Below, piece by piece: positions 35,848-44,490 of a stretch of 64,000 nucleotides of DNA (position 1 is its first letter; each line of letters starts with the position of its first letter). The position numbers and the translations under genes were made by a program. Origin of the DNA: Pedobacter schmidteae (GTDB taxonomy: Bacteria > Bacteroidota > Bacteroidia > Sphingobacteriales > Sphingobacteriaceae); contig NZ_LS999839.1 of assembly GCF_900564155.1 (NCBI RefSeq), positions 1,485,097-1,549,096 of the forward strand, in the 5' to 3' direction. The notes beneath the pieces were generated by a model. That model was not told where the DNA came from. It worked only from the letters and a program-made list of their open reading frames with translations, and made no database searches.

Positions 35848-37029
35848 ATGAATTTAGGGTACTTTGCTAAAAGTGTATTGAGTGTGTTTTCCCTGGTTGC
35901 GGTTTGTTCAAAACTGTGCGGACAGGTGGTACAATCCGGCACTCAAACCAATGGCAGCGAAAGTAATAATATCATTACTGCAGTACCTTTTTTGCTCATT
36001 GTACCCGATGCCAGATTGGGTGGTATGGGGGACGCCGGTGTGGCCGTGGCACCTGATGCCAATGCTATGGGGATAAACCCATCAAAGCTGGCTTTTCTGG
36101 ATAAAAAATATGGATTTTCTGTGTCATATAGTCCCTGGCTAAAAAGCCTGGTTCCTGATGTGAGCTTAACCTATTTGGCAGGGTTTTATAAACCGGACGA
36201 AAAGACCGCAATTGGTGCTTCTTTACGGTATTTTAATTTGGGGGAGATACAGCTGACCGATATCAATCAGCAGGATATGGGTGTTTATAGTCCCAATGAA
36301 CTTGCATTTGACGTTACTTACGCAAGGCAAATGAGCGAATCGTTTGCTCTGGGGACTTCAGTCAGATATATTTATTCCAATCTTACTTCCGGACAGTTTT
36401 CATCAGGACAGCAGACCAAACCGGGAACTGCAATTGCTATTGACGCTTCGGCCTATTTTAAAAAGCCTACTATATTTTTAGGTACAGATGCTATTCTTTC
36501 GGCCGGGCTCAATTTATCGAATATCGGTACTAAAGTTAGTTATACTGAGAATGGAGCTAGCTCTTTTCTGCCTGCCAACTTTAAGCTGGGCGGTGCTTCG
36601 ACATTTCTTATTGATGATTTTAACCAATTCACTTTTGCGCTGGATTTTAATAAGCTAATGGTGCCTACACAGCCTTTGCATGATGCAAATGGGAAAATTA
36701 TTGCAGGTAAGGATCCGGATCGTTCGGTTCCGGCAGGTATCTTCGGTTCATTTAGCGACGCGCCGGGAGGCTTTTCAGAAGAACTAAAAGAGGTAAGCAT
36801 TGCTGCAGGAATGGAATATTGGTATAATCAGCAATTTGCCTTTAGGGCTGGTTATTTTTATGAAAGTCCGGATAAGGGCAACCGACGTTATTTTACATTG
36901 GGGGCTGGGTTAAAATATAATATTTTTAACATGGATATTGCTTATCTGCTGGCAAATGCACAAAAAAGCCCTTTAGCTAATACCTTAAGGTTTTCGTTGC
37001 TCTTCAATTTTGGGAAAACAGCGAATTGA
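35848..37029 (+). CDS. porV: PorV, type IX secretion outer-membrane protein
   Basis: A 393-residue outer-membrane beta-barrel of the PorV/LptO (FadL-like) family. It shuttles or anchors cargo of the type IX secretion system at the cell surface. The ATG at 35848 gives a good signal peptide (about 1-25, ending KLCGQ); a TTG 21 bases earlier is less likely. Motifs typical of PorV include TAVPFLLIVPDARLGGMGDAG and the NPSKLAF segment soon after it. The barrel ends in an aromatic-rich strand (SLLFNFGK). With gldJ divergent beside it, secretion of proteins by T9SS is a sound inference. Confidence 0.88.
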   Translation: MNLGYFAKSVLSVFSLVAVCSKLCGQVVQSGTQTNGSESNNIITAVPFLLIVPDARLGGMGDAGVAVAPDANAMGINPSKLAFLDKKYGFSVSYSPWLKSLVPDVSLTYLAGFYKPDEKTAIGASLRYFNLGEIQLTDINQQDMGVYSPNELAFDVTYARQMSESFALGTSVRYIYSNLTSGQFSSGQQTKPGTAIAIDASAYFKKPTIFLGTDAILSAGLNLSNIGTKVSYTENGASSFLPANFKLGGASTFLIDDFNQFTFALDFNKLMVPTQPLHDANGKIIAGKDPDRSVPAGIFGSFSDAPGGFSEELKEVSIAAGMEYWYNQQFAFRAGYFYESPDKGNRRYFTLGAGLKYNIFNMDIAYLLANAQKSPLANTLRFSLLFNFGKTAN

Positions 37030-37081
37030 CCTGTTATAGTGGTTCAAAATTGATGGGGCAGATAAAGCCGCACTTAAATCA

Positions 37082-37089
37082 TACATTTG
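37082..37089 (+). promoter_or_regulatory. -7 element upstream of ispF
   Basis: TACATTTG matches TAnnTTTG 48 bases before the ispF start. No TTG is found at 19-base spacing. Confidence 0.45.
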
Positions 37090-37137
37090 GTATCGGAAAC
37101 ATTAAAATAGTAAATAGTTAAAATAAAGAATAGGTTA

Positions 37138-37617
37138 ATGAAGATTAAAGTAGGTTTTGGATTTGATGTACATCAGTTAAAAGAAAATCATCCTTTTATT
37201 GTTGGGGGAGTTAACCTGGAGCATCATAGTGGTGCGTTTGGGCATTCGGATGCCGATGTCCTTTTGCATGCAATATGCGATGCATTACTAGGCGCAGCCA
37301 ATTTGAGGGATATTGGTTATCATTTTAAAAATACCGACCCACAATGGAAAGGCATCAGCAGTCTGATCCTGTTAAAAGAGAGTGTAAAACTGCTTAAAGA
37401 AAAAGGATATGAAATTGGGAATATCGACGCCATGTTGTGCCTGGAAGCGCCTAAAATCAATCCGCATATACCTGCTATGCAACAACATATTGCCGAAGCT
37501 GCAGGTATAGCTGTCGAAGATATTTCGATAAAGGCAACAACCAATGAACAAATGGGATTTATTGGCAGGGAAGAAGGGGTTGTGGCGTACGCAGTGTGTC
37601 TCATACAAAAAATGTGA
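37138..37617 (+). CDS. ispF: 2-C-methyl-D-erythritol 2,4-cyclodiphosphate synthase
   Basis: A 159-residue enzyme of the MEP isoprenoid pathway that forms the cyclic diphosphate from CDP-ME phosphate with loss of CMP. Metal ligands are seen in GFGFDVHQL (D-x-H near residues 8-10) and in GHSDADVLLHAICDALLG. The DIGYHF and TNEQMGFIGREEG motifs complete the family pattern. It is a single gene, and its neighbour (pirin) is convergent. Confidence 0.97.
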   Translation: MKIKVGFGFDVHQLKENHPFIVGGVNLEHHSGAFGHSDADVLLHAICDALLGAANLRDIGYHFKNTDPQWKGISSLILLKESVKLLKEKGYEIGNIDAMLCLEAPKINPHIPAMQQHIAEAAGIAVEDISIKATTNEQMGFIGREEGVVAYAVCLIQKM

Positions 37618-37624
37618 AAAATTG

Positions 37625-37737
37625 CCGTTCTCGTCAACGGCTGCATAATTGCGCTGAAGAAGCGCAAAGACGCCAGGCCGTTTCTGAGAAGGTAATTTTG
37701 CTGCTCATTGCAAGAACGCTGGATTTGACGAGAACGG
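37625..37737. repeat. 113-bp structured element with 13-bp inverted ends
   Basis: CCGTTCTCGTCAA (37625-37637) and TTGACGAGAACGG (37725-37737) are perfect inverted repeats enclosing 87 bases. Inside is a perfect 7-bp hairpin (TTGCGCT / AGCGCAA, loop GAAGA), and AACGGC/GCCGTT offer alternative pairings. It fills the gap between convergent ispF and pirin genes. It may be a non-autonomous repeat, a structured RNA or an elaborate shared terminator. Confidence 0.6.
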
Positions 37738-37742
37738 TCATT

Positions 37743-38621
37743 TTATCCCTCTTCCAGGTATCCAAATTTCCCCTGGTTATAATCGCTGATGGCTTGTTGT
37801 ATTTCCTCCGCAGTATTCATCAGGAAGGGGCCGTATTGGGCAATTGGCTCATTAATTGGCTCGCCGCTAAGCACCAGGACGACACTTTTTTCTAATGCCT
37901 CAATATGAATATCGGTGCCCTCATTTTTGAAATGAACAAATTCATCGGTACTTGCGATTTCGTTGCCATTGATTCGAATGCTTCCCTCAACGATGACAAA
38001 GCCGGTATTGTGATTTGCAGGAAAACTTAATGTTGCTTTTCCTCCATTGTTAAGTCTGGCATTGTACACATTAATAGGCGTAAAAGTACTGGCCGAACCT
38101 TTGGTCCCGTTGTAATCGCCCGCTATCACTTCGATACTGCCAGTGTTATCAGGCAAATTGTATTTTGCGATATCATCATGCTTAATCTCCTGGTATTTAG
38201 GTGGACTCATTTTGTCTTTTGCAGGCAAATTGACCCATAATTGCACCATTTGAAAATCGCCACCTTTTTTGCTGTACGTTTCCTCGTGGTACTCTTTGTG
38301 CAGAATGCCGCTTGCCGCACTCATCCACTGTACATCGCCGGGATAAATCACCCCACTGTTGCCTGCGCTATCGTGATGCGCTACTGCTCCATGATAAGCG
38401 ATAGTAACTGTCTCAAACCCACGGTGAGGGTGAACACCAACACCGCGCGGTTCATTCCGGGCCGAAAATTCGATTTTAGCATTGTAGTCGAGCAAAAAGA
38501 ACGGGCTCATTTTTAGTTTATAGCCGCTAGGGAAAAAATTATGTACCCTAAAGCCGTCGCCAACCATATGAGGGGCCGGTGCTTTTAAAACTGCTGATAC
38601 CTGTTTAATATTGGCTTCCAT
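37743..38621 (-). CDS. Pirin-family protein
   Basis: A 292-residue bicupin protein of the pirin family; some members act as quercetin dioxygenases or stress-related regulators. The N-terminal cupin has VGVHPHRGFETVTI (about 60-73) and the metal-binding histidines in AVAHHDSAGN. The C-terminal pirin domain (about 180-290) ends in the family's PIAQYGPFLMNT. A clear ribosome-binding site (AAAGGAG) lies before the ATG. It lies 58 bases downstream of yceI on the same strand, so the two are likely co-transcribed. Confidence 0.9.
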   Translation of the reverse strand: MEANIKQVSAVLKAPAPHMVGDGFRVHNFFPSGYKLKMSPFFLLDYNAKIEFSARNEPRGVGVHPHRGFETVTIAYHGAVAHHDSAGNSGVIYPGDVQWMSAASGILHKEYHEETYSKKGGDFQMVQLWVNLPAKDKMSPPKYQEIKHDDIAKYNLPDNTGSIEVIAGDYNGTKGSASTFTPINVYNARLNNGGKATLSFPANHNTGFVIVEGSIRINGNEIASTDEFVHFKNEGTDIHIEALEKSVVLVLSGEPINEPIAQYGPFLMNTAEEIQQAISDYNQGKFGYLEEG

Positions 38622-38679
38622 TTTTTGTCTCCTTTCTATTTTATGACTGGACGCGCTATTGATTGTTGTCAGGACTTTA

Positions 38680-39210
38680 TTAAGCCTGTTTTACAAACTG
38701 TAATTCACCTAAAATTTTTACTTCTTCGCTTACCATTACCCCTCCGGTTTCCAGGGCTGCATTCCAGGTTAAGCCAAAGTCTGTCCTGTTTATTTTTCCA
38801 CTGATGGTAAAACCTGCTTTGGTATTTCCCCACGGATCAGTGGCAATACCACCAAATTCTACGGCTAGTTTTACCGGCTTGGTAACATCTTTTATGGTTA
38901 GATCTCCTTTTAAAGTATAGTCGTCGCCATCCTTTGTGAAAGCAGTAGAGGAAAAGCTAACTTTAGGGAACTGATCAGCGTTAAAGAAATCGCTACTTTT
39001 TAGGTGATTATCGCGGTCAGTATTGCCGGTGTCAATTGAATCTGCGTCTGCTTCGAACTTAACGTTCGCATTTTCAAAATTATCCGATTCGCTGGTCAAT
39101 GACGCAGTTAATACATTTAAACTCCCGGTTACAGTAGTAATCATCAGGTGTTTTACTTTAAATTGAAGCTCACTGTGGGTAGGATCTAAAATCCAGTTTG
39201 TAGTTGCCAT
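38680..39210 (-). CDS. YceI-family lipid-binding protein
   Basis: A 176-residue YceI-fold protein, a lipocalin-like barrel that binds isoprenoid-type lipids in characterised relatives. The ATG at 39210 is chosen (MATTNWILDPTHSELQF), since an upstream extension to 39249 would overlap the -7 promoter element. Family motifs are DPTHSELQFKVKH, the SDFFNADQFPKVSF block and DLTIKDVTKPVKL. No signal peptide is present, so this copy is cytosolic, unlike periplasmic E. coli YceI. Confidence 0.92.
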   Translation of the reverse strand: MATTNWILDPTHSELQFKVKHLMITTVTGSLNVLTASLTSESDNFENANVKFEADADSIDTGNTDRDNHLKSSDFFNADQFPKVSFSSTAFTKDGDDYTLKGDLTIKDVTKPVKLAVEFGGIATDPWGNTKAGFTISGKINRTDFGLTWNAALETGGVMVSEEVKILGELQFVKQA

Positions 39211-39248
39211 AATATTGTGTTTTAATTTATTTCTTTTAATTAACAACA

Positions 39249-39256
39249 CAAAGTTA
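39249..39256 (-). promoter_or_regulatory. -7 element of the yceI-pirin unit
   Basis: On the minus strand TAACTTTG (39256-39249) matches the consensus, 38 bases before the yceI ATG. The -33 position has TGT, not TTG. Confidence 0.5.
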
Positions 39257-39299
39257 AGGCGATATGTTTAGGCCCACATTGATGTATGATAAGAAAGCT

Positions 39300-39890
39300 T
39301 TAGGTTTTAAAATGCTTATGTGCCAGGTCTTTGCGTACCCTGCTTAGCGACTCTGGAGTGATGCCCAGATAGGAGGCAATCATCCATTGTGGTACCCTTA
39401 GAGTGAGGTTGGGATAAAGTTTTATGAAATTTAGGTAACGCTCCTCGGCAGTTGCACTCAGCAACATATTGATGCGTTTTTGCATAAATCTGATGGAATT
39501 GTTAAGGATGGTATGGTTCAGATCGTGCATGCACGGCACTATTTTAGCGGCCTCATTAATATAGTCTTTTGGAATAACCACGGCTTCCGTGTTTTCAATG
39601 GCGTCAATAAAAAAATCAGAAGCCTCGTTAAAAAGCATACCATTACGGTCGGACAGCCACCACTGCTCGGGGGCAAACTGTATGATATGGGTTTTGCCTT
39701 TACTGTCAATGGAATAGCTGCGCAGCAGGCCGCTCATCACGAAATACCCGTGTGCCGAAACTTCTCCCTTCATCAGTATCATCTCATTCTTTTCAAAACG
39801 CTTTATTTTTAGTTTACCCGAAATCTGGTCAAACTGTTCGTCTGTTAAGGCTACCTTGTTTTGTAAATAGGTTTTAAACTGTTCCAGCAT
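39300..39890 (-). CDS. Crp/Fnr-family transcriptional regulator
   Basis: A 196-residue regulator with an N-terminal cyclic-nucleotide-binding-type barrel (about 20-120, including MKGEVSAHGYFVMSGLLR) and a C-terminal winged helix. IASYLGITPESLSRVRKDL (about 168-186) is the recognition region. No cysteine cluster for an Fnr-type iron-sulfur centre is seen. Many Bacteroidota paralogues of this type regulate nearby stress genes. The yceI-pirin unit downstream on the same strand and the FeoB-associated gene upstream are candidate partners. Confidence 0.9.
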   Translation of the reverse strand: MLEQFKTYLQNKVALTDEQFDQISGKLKIKRFEKNEMILMKGEVSAHGYFVMSGLLRSYSIDSKGKTHIIQFAPEQWWLSDRNGMLFNEASDFFIDAIENTEAVVIPKDYINEAAKIVPCMHDLNHTILNNSIRFMQKRINMLLSATAEERYLNFIKLYPNLTLRVPQWMIASYLGITPESLSRVRKDLAHKHFKT

Positions 39891-39906
39891 AGCTTATAGA
39901 TAAAAT

Positions 39907-40065
39907 CTATTTTTTCTTAGGTTCTATATTGGAGAAATCGACCCCGCATTTACAGTTTGAAGCACAGCCGCCACTTTTAGGAGATACGGCACGGTAAATA
40001 ATGCGTCCGACATAAAATATGGCAGCGGCAAAAAGTAAAATCACTAAAATGCTTTGAATATCCAT
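39907..40065 (-). CDS. FeoB-associated Cys-rich membrane protein, 52 residues
   Basis: A short gene with ATG at 40065 and TAG at 39907. The peptide has a membrane helix (MDIQSILVILLFAAAIFYVG) and then a conserved cysteine group, SGGCASNCKCG (C34, C38, C40), followed by VDFSNI. This is the pattern of the FeoB-associated Cys-rich membrane protein family, found beside ferrous iron transporters. No feoA or feoB lies in this window. It starts the same unit as the Crp/Fnr gene (16-base gap). Confidence 0.85.
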   Translation of the reverse strand: MDIQSILVILLFAAAIFYVGRIIYRAVSPKSGGCASNCKCGVDFSNIEPKKK

Positions 40066-40115
40066 ATCACAAAAATAATAAGCCCACTGTCATTTGGGGT
40101 CTGATAAATGTAAAT

Positions 40116-41303
40116 TTAGCCTTCCATCAGGCCAATGGTGCCACCCACCCAGTCAAAATCTTTATTGTATCTTACGCCAATCATTTTTCCCCTACTCAAC
40201 CTGGCCAGGTTGATGCAGAGCCGGGGCTCCGCTCCATCAGCCCATAAATACATCAACCGTATTTCAACTTTTACGCCGCCATCCGGAGCTTGTACAACAG
40301 GTTCATAAACCACCTTCTTTTGTAATATCCAGTTCTCCCGATCGGGGATGTTGTTGATGTCATCTGGTGTTACATCAATAATTACGCCCATTCCGGCAAA
40401 AGAAAATAATGGTTTCAGGACATAGTTTTCCAGGTCCTTTGGTACAGCTGTAAGGTCGCTCAGGAAATAGGTTTCGGGAACGAACTGGCTTTTCAGAAAA
40501 GGCATCGTATACTTACTGATTCGGTAAAACCAGTTTGGATTGGTAATCCACTCAATATTCAATTCCTCCCTGGGGTCAAAACTATTGGTAAAAAGCGCGG
40601 TCTGTCCCTCAATCTCATCAAATATCAGGCGGTTATATATCCTTTTTAATTGTATTTTATGATTACCCTCTTTATAGAAAAGGTTTTTATCCTCTTTAAT
40701 GATGTCCGTTAAACTGAGTATTTTAATGCCCAGGAAGTTATGGGTAACCAGGAAGTCGATAGCTGTTTTTTGCTGATCGGCATCAATATCCATCAGGGCA
40801 ACTTCATGCGGCAGGTGATCACCTAAAATTACCTGTTTCAATAAGTCGATGTATTCCGGCTCATTTAACCCTTCAAAATAAGGTGTTAATGTTTCAGGGA
40901 GATCAAAAACCTCTTTATAAGTTTTGCCCAGCAAGGCCTGAAATCCATATAAAGATGGAAAACCCTGCATTTCTATCAATTTGGGCACAAGCTTACCCTG
41001 ATTATCTTTGCAAACCCCGAAATCGAAAGTCAAGAAGTGCGGATGCTCATTTTCGCCTGGAACATGCCATTGTGCAGGAATGGCGTGTTGTGTAAGCTTT
41101 TTAAAGTCAGGCCGTTTAATCAACGCAATAATCTCTTCGCCGGCTGTTATCAGTTGTTGTTTCAGATCTTTTGGTATAAAGACCGGCGTTTCTGCAACTC
41201 GAAACGGGATCTTAATTAATCCTTTTTCAAGTTTTTCGAGAAACTGAGTATACTTTTCCTGCGAAAAGGACTGGTTAAATAGGTTCCGGTACCGTTCAAT
41301 CAT
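40116..41303 (-). CDS. ATP-grasp-like ligase of unknown substrate
   Basis: A 395-residue protein with ATP-grasp features in the C-terminal half: YVLKPLF with K297, a glycine loop SFAGMGV (301-307), the hinge-like WILQKKV (325-331), EIRLMYLW (347-354), and an acidic/Asn metal site near N365. The N-terminal half (HFLTFDFGVCKD, LIEMQGFPSLYGFQ) is not assigned. Its substrate cannot be predicted. It overlaps the glutamine amidotransferase stop by 8 bases, so the two are probably made together. Last gene of the cluster at 40116-45198. Confidence 0.72.
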   Translation of the reverse strand: MIERYRNLFNQSFSQEKYTQFLEKLEKGLIKIPFRVAETPVFIPKDLKQQLITAGEEIIALIKRPDFKKLTQHAIPAQWHVPGENEHPHFLTFDFGVCKDNQGKLVPKLIEMQGFPSLYGFQALLGKTYKEVFDLPETLTPYFEGLNEPEYIDLLKQVILGDHLPHEVALMDIDADQQKTAIDFLVTHNFLGIKILSLTDIIKEDKNLFYKEGNHKIQLKRIYNRLIFDEIEGQTALFTNSFDPREELNIEWITNPNWFYRISKYTMPFLKSQFVPETYFLSDLTAVPKDLENYVLKPLFSFAGMGVIIDVTPDDINNIPDRENWILQKKVVYEPVVQAPDGGVKVEIRLMYLWADGAEPRLCINLARLSRGKMIGVRYNKDFDWVGGTIGLMEG

Positions 41304-42135
41304 AAGACGCTTCTGCTAAGGTATGAATGGCTTCGTTCAAAAAATTAGGCAAAACAACAAGTTGTGTTAAAGCTATGCGGCGCGGATCGTCAAGGCTGCT
41401 TAACATGTCATTGTATTTTTCTAAACCGTGATTGGCAACAATTGCTTTCTTCTTATCTTCCTGCAACAGATAAAGCTTCATGCCAACAGGATCGGCTTCG
41501 GGATGGAATTGTGTGCCTACGATCTCCTTTGTAAAGCGGATAGCCATTACACAACGCTCCAGATCCACATGTGGCCTATCTTTTTCCAGGGCCAGAACGC
41601 TTGAGTTGTTAAGGGCAAATAGGCTATCATCAGGATTGGTTACCTGCCAGTCGCGACTATCTACGGTATAAAAAGGATTAGGTAAACCGTAAAAAAGTGC
41701 ATCATTTTCACCTTCTTCTGTTAAAAACACCGGGAAGATGCCAAAGGCAGTAGAGCGTCTTTTGATCACCTGGCCCAACCCAAATTTGCGGCAGGCGATT
41801 TGAAAAGAGTGGCAAATCAGAAAAACATGCTTTTTCTTGTGTTCGCTTTTCAAATTAAAATCCTCAATGCCGTCCAAAAGTGCCAGAAAATCACCTTCCC
41901 ACTGTTGTCCTTCGCCTTCATATGGACTGCCGGGCCCACCACTGGAAATATATATGTCATAATCCAGGGTCGGTATTTCTCCCTTTTGCCTCAAATCAAA
42001 AATATCAAAAGGCAAATTGATCCCCATCTCTTTCTGATAGCGTAACAAGACCTCCTGTATTCCACGCATCCCCTGGTTCGTCACTCCATTATTCATATCA
42101 ATAATGGCTACTTTTATCTTACTTCTATCAGTCAT
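41296..42135 (-). CDS. Class I glutamine amidotransferase
   Basis: A 279-residue protein with a GATase-1 domain. The nucleophile C108 is in FLICHSFQIA and the His/Glu pair in TQFHPEA (H211, E213), with the oxyanion loop SSGGPGSP (64-71). All triad residues are present, so it should hydrolyse glutamine and release ammonia. In this cluster the ammonia or a gamma-glutamyl group may feed the adjacent ligases. An alternative is a gamma-glutamyl peptidase of the PuuD kind that trims the product. It lies 5 bases after ybdK. Confidence 0.85.
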   Translation of the reverse strand: MTDRSKIKVAIIDMNNGVTNQGMRGIQEVLLRYQKEMGINLPFDIFDLRQKGEIPTLDYDIYISSGGPGSPYEGEGQQWEGDFLALLDGIEDFNLKSEHKKKHVFLICHSFQIACRKFGLGQVIKRRSTAFGIFPVFLTEEGENDALFYGLPNPFYTVDSRDWQVTNPDDSLFALNNSSVLALEKDRPHVDLERCVMAIRFTKEIVGTQFHPEADPVGMKLYLLQEDKKKAIVANHGLEKYNDMLSSLDDPRRIALTQLVVLPNFLNEAIHTLAEASYD

Positions 42136-42140
42136 ACCCG

Positions 42141-43244
42141 CTATTTAGCCCCAATTAGTGTTTGTGTGGTGATATAGTCTACCACCGCCTCAAAGTTACC
42201 AAATTGTTCGTAAACAGACAATTGTCTGTCGGCTCCAGTCCCATTTTCCAATATTTTTAACACATAGTTGATGTCTTTTCTGCAACCTAGCTCATCCACC
42301 ACGTCATCTACAAAGTCTAGTAACTCCAAAACAAGGTTCCGGCAATTGACTTCCATTTCCTTGCCAAAATCAATCAGATTCCCATCAATGCCATAGCGCG
42401 CTGCCCTCCATTTGTTCTCGTTAATCAGCGCTCTCGAGTAGCTGATAAAATTGAGGTTTTGGAGACGTAACTTGTATAACTTGGCACAAAGGGCTTGAAA
42501 AAGTGCAGTAAAGGCCATGGTCTCGTCAATCAACATCGGGCAGTCGCAAATCCTGAATTCAATAGTCTCAAAAAAGGGATGCACCCTGATGTCCCACCAT
42601 ATTTTTTTTGCATTATCTATGCTGTTGGTCTTGATCAGCAACTTTACGTAATTGTCATAGTCTTCAATGCTGTTAAAAATATCCGGAATTCCCGTACGGG
42701 GGAATTTGTCGAAAATCTTGGTCCGGAACGACCTGTACCCTGTGTTTCTACCTTCCCAGAAAGGAGAGTTAGTAGAAAGGGCAAAAACATGTGGTAAAAA
42801 ATACCGCACCTGATTGGCAATATGTATGGCCAGTTCGCGCGACTGGAAGCCCACGTGTACATGCAGGCCAAAAATCAGGTTTGAGCGGGCCGCTTCCTGC
42901 AGCTCATTTACAATCTCACTATAACGTGGATGCTCAGTAATCAGTTGTTTTTCCCAGTGGGAAAAAGGATGTGTACCGGCAGCGCCAATGCGCAAACCAA
43001 GTTCACCTGCCAGTTGGGATACTGTGTAGCGCAATTGAGCGATCTCTTCGCGGGCCTGCTCTGTATTTCTGCAGATTCCCGTCCCCACTTCAACTACTGC
43101 CTGATGCATTTCGGCCTTTACCTGATCTTTGTGGATCTTTTGAGCAGCCTCTACTATTTTTTGATCATGCGATGTCAGTTCCCTGGTCACAGGGTCTATC
43201 ACCATGTATTCTTCCTCTATACCAAGTGTAAATTCGTTCATCAT
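42141..43244 (-). CDS. YbdK-type carboxylate-amine ligase (GCS2 family)
   Basis: A 367-residue ligase of the glutamine-synthetase-like GCS2 fold, which joins a carboxylate to an amine with ATP. E. coli YbdK shows weak glutamate-cysteine ligase activity. Motifs are LGIEEEYMV (7-15, metal-binding glutamates), GLHVHVG (126-132) and SPFWEGRNTGYRS (160-172). The amino-acid substrates are not fixed by sequence. It lies in the middle of the amidoligase cluster, 24 bases after the ATP-grasp gene, and is intact. Confidence 0.9.
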   Translation of the reverse strand: MMNEFTLGIEEEYMVIDPVTRELTSHDQKIVEAAQKIHKDQVKAEMHQAVVEVGTGICRNTEQAREEIAQLRYTVSQLAGELGLRIGAAGTHPFSHWEKQLITEHPRYSEIVNELQEAARSNLIFGLHVHVGFQSRELAIHIANQVRYFLPHVFALSTNSPFWEGRNTGYRSFRTKIFDKFPRTGIPDIFNSIEDYDNYVKLLIKTNSIDNAKKIWWDIRVHPFFETIEFRICDCPMLIDETMAFTALFQALCAKLYKLRLQNLNFISYSRALINENKWRAARYGIDGNLIDFGKEMEVNCRNLVLELLDFVDDVVDELGCRKDINYVLKILENGTGADRQLSVYEQFGNFEAVVDYITTQTLIGAK

Positions 43245-43268
43245 ATCTGTCCCTCTAATTAATCCTAC

Positions 43269-44366
43269 TTATTTCTTTACTGTTGTTTTTTTAGCTGTTG
43301 CTGTTTTTGGCGTAACCTTTTTAGCTGGCGCTGCTTTTTCTGAAGTAGTAATGGCTTTCTTCGCCACTGGCCTGGCTGTTTTTGCCGCCGTCTTTTTTAC
43401 AGGAGATTTTCCAATAAGAGGGATTCCGGCAGCCGATGTTTTGATGTACTCGCCCCAGGTTAGGTTGTCCTGGCCTGTAACCTGTGCTTTTGCCCTTTCG
43501 ATGGCATATTTTGCACTGGTTTCTACCACCCAGTCAAAATTTTCCTGCCCCACACTGGCCACATCTGCATCCGGTGCAGGGTTGCAGAAATCAATGGCAT
43601 AAGGAATACCATCGCGTACGGCAAATTCGACGGTATTGAAATCATAGCCCAGATATTGGTTCAATTTTAAAACATAGTCGTGAATGGTTTGCAGTAATTT
43701 CTGGCTCGAAGGAGGGGTGTCTACAACATATCGGAGGTGGAAGGGGTTACGCGGTTCATATTGCATAATGCGTACATACTTACCTCCAATGCAGTAGCAT
43801 CTAAAATACTCATCAAAAATGATCTCCTCCTGCAACATCATTACCGTTTGTTTGGTTTGGCTATGTTTGTCAAAAAAGTCTTCCTTGTCATGTAATTTGT
43901 ATACTTCTTTCCAGCCACCGCCATCAAATGGCTTCATGTAGGCCGGAAAGCCGGTATATTTGAAGATGGCCTCCCAATCCAGCGGAAAAGCAAGGTTGCT
44001 GAAGGACTGGTCAGAGGTGTCGTCGGGTTGCTCGTAAGAAGGAATCAAAGCTGTTTTTGGTACCGGTACACCAAGTTTCTGTGCCAGGGCATTGTTGAAA
44101 AACTTTTCATCGGCGCTCCACCAAAAAGGGTTGTTGATAACTGCAGTGCCGGTAATGGCTGCGTTTTTCATGGCGGCACGATAAAAAGGTACATCCTGAG
44201 AAATGCGGTCTATAATTACGGCATAATCTAGTGGCTCTGCCTGGAATATCTTATCAATATTTACAAATTCTGCTTTAAATTCTTTGCCGCCAATTTCGTT
44301 TACACGTTTTACAAAAGCTTCCGGAAAAGATCGTTCTCTTCCGAATAGTATTCCAATTTTTTTCAT
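43269..44366 (-). CDS. ATP-grasp ligase with lysine-rich C-terminal tail
   Basis: A 365-residue protein. Residues 1-318 form an ATP-grasp domain: K145 and a glycine loop in YMKPFDGGGW, LQEEIIFDEYFRCY with the catalytic glutamates, and EFAVRDGIPYAIDFCN with metal ligands D259 and N262. From about 320 on the chain changes to an Ala/Lys/Pro/Thr tail (13 lysines in residues 321-365), much like the tail of histone H1 or bacterial HctA-like proteins. The tail might bind nucleic acid or a polyanion or serve as a substrate. The ATP-grasp core resembles D-Ala ligase/RimK types, but its substrate is unknown. Confidence 0.83.
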   Translation of the reverse strand: MKKIGILFGRERSFPEAFVKRVNEIGGKEFKAEFVNIDKIFQAEPLDYAVIIDRISQDVPFYRAAMKNAAITGTAVINNPFWWSADEKFFNNALAQKLGVPVPKTALIPSYEQPDDTSDQSFSNLAFPLDWEAIFKYTGFPAYMKPFDGGGWKEVYKLHDKEDFFDKHSQTKQTVMMLQEEIIFDEYFRCYCIGGKYVRIMQYEPRNPFHLRYVVDTPPSSQKLLQTIHDYVLKLNQYLGYDFNTVEFAVRDGIPYAIDFCNPAPDADVASVGQENFDWVVETSAKYAIERAKAQVTGQDNLTWGEYIKTSAAGIPLIGKSPVKKTAAKTARPVAKKAITTSEKAAPAKKVTPKTATAKKTTVKK

Positions 44367-44490
44367 AGGTATCAGATGTTTTTAAGGGTAATGAAGCTAT
44401 CGTGATTCAATCATTTTGTGGGGTGACTGAAAAATCATGACGGTTTCATAGATATTTAAGGGTATAAAGGTTTTGTGTTAATTGTTAATT

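Noticed and set aside
43269..43600. Plus-strand open frame opposite the lysine-rich tail
   Set aside because: It is the mirror of the repetitive Lys/Ala codons; the protein it would encode is low-complexity Val/Phe/Ala without a recognisable domain.
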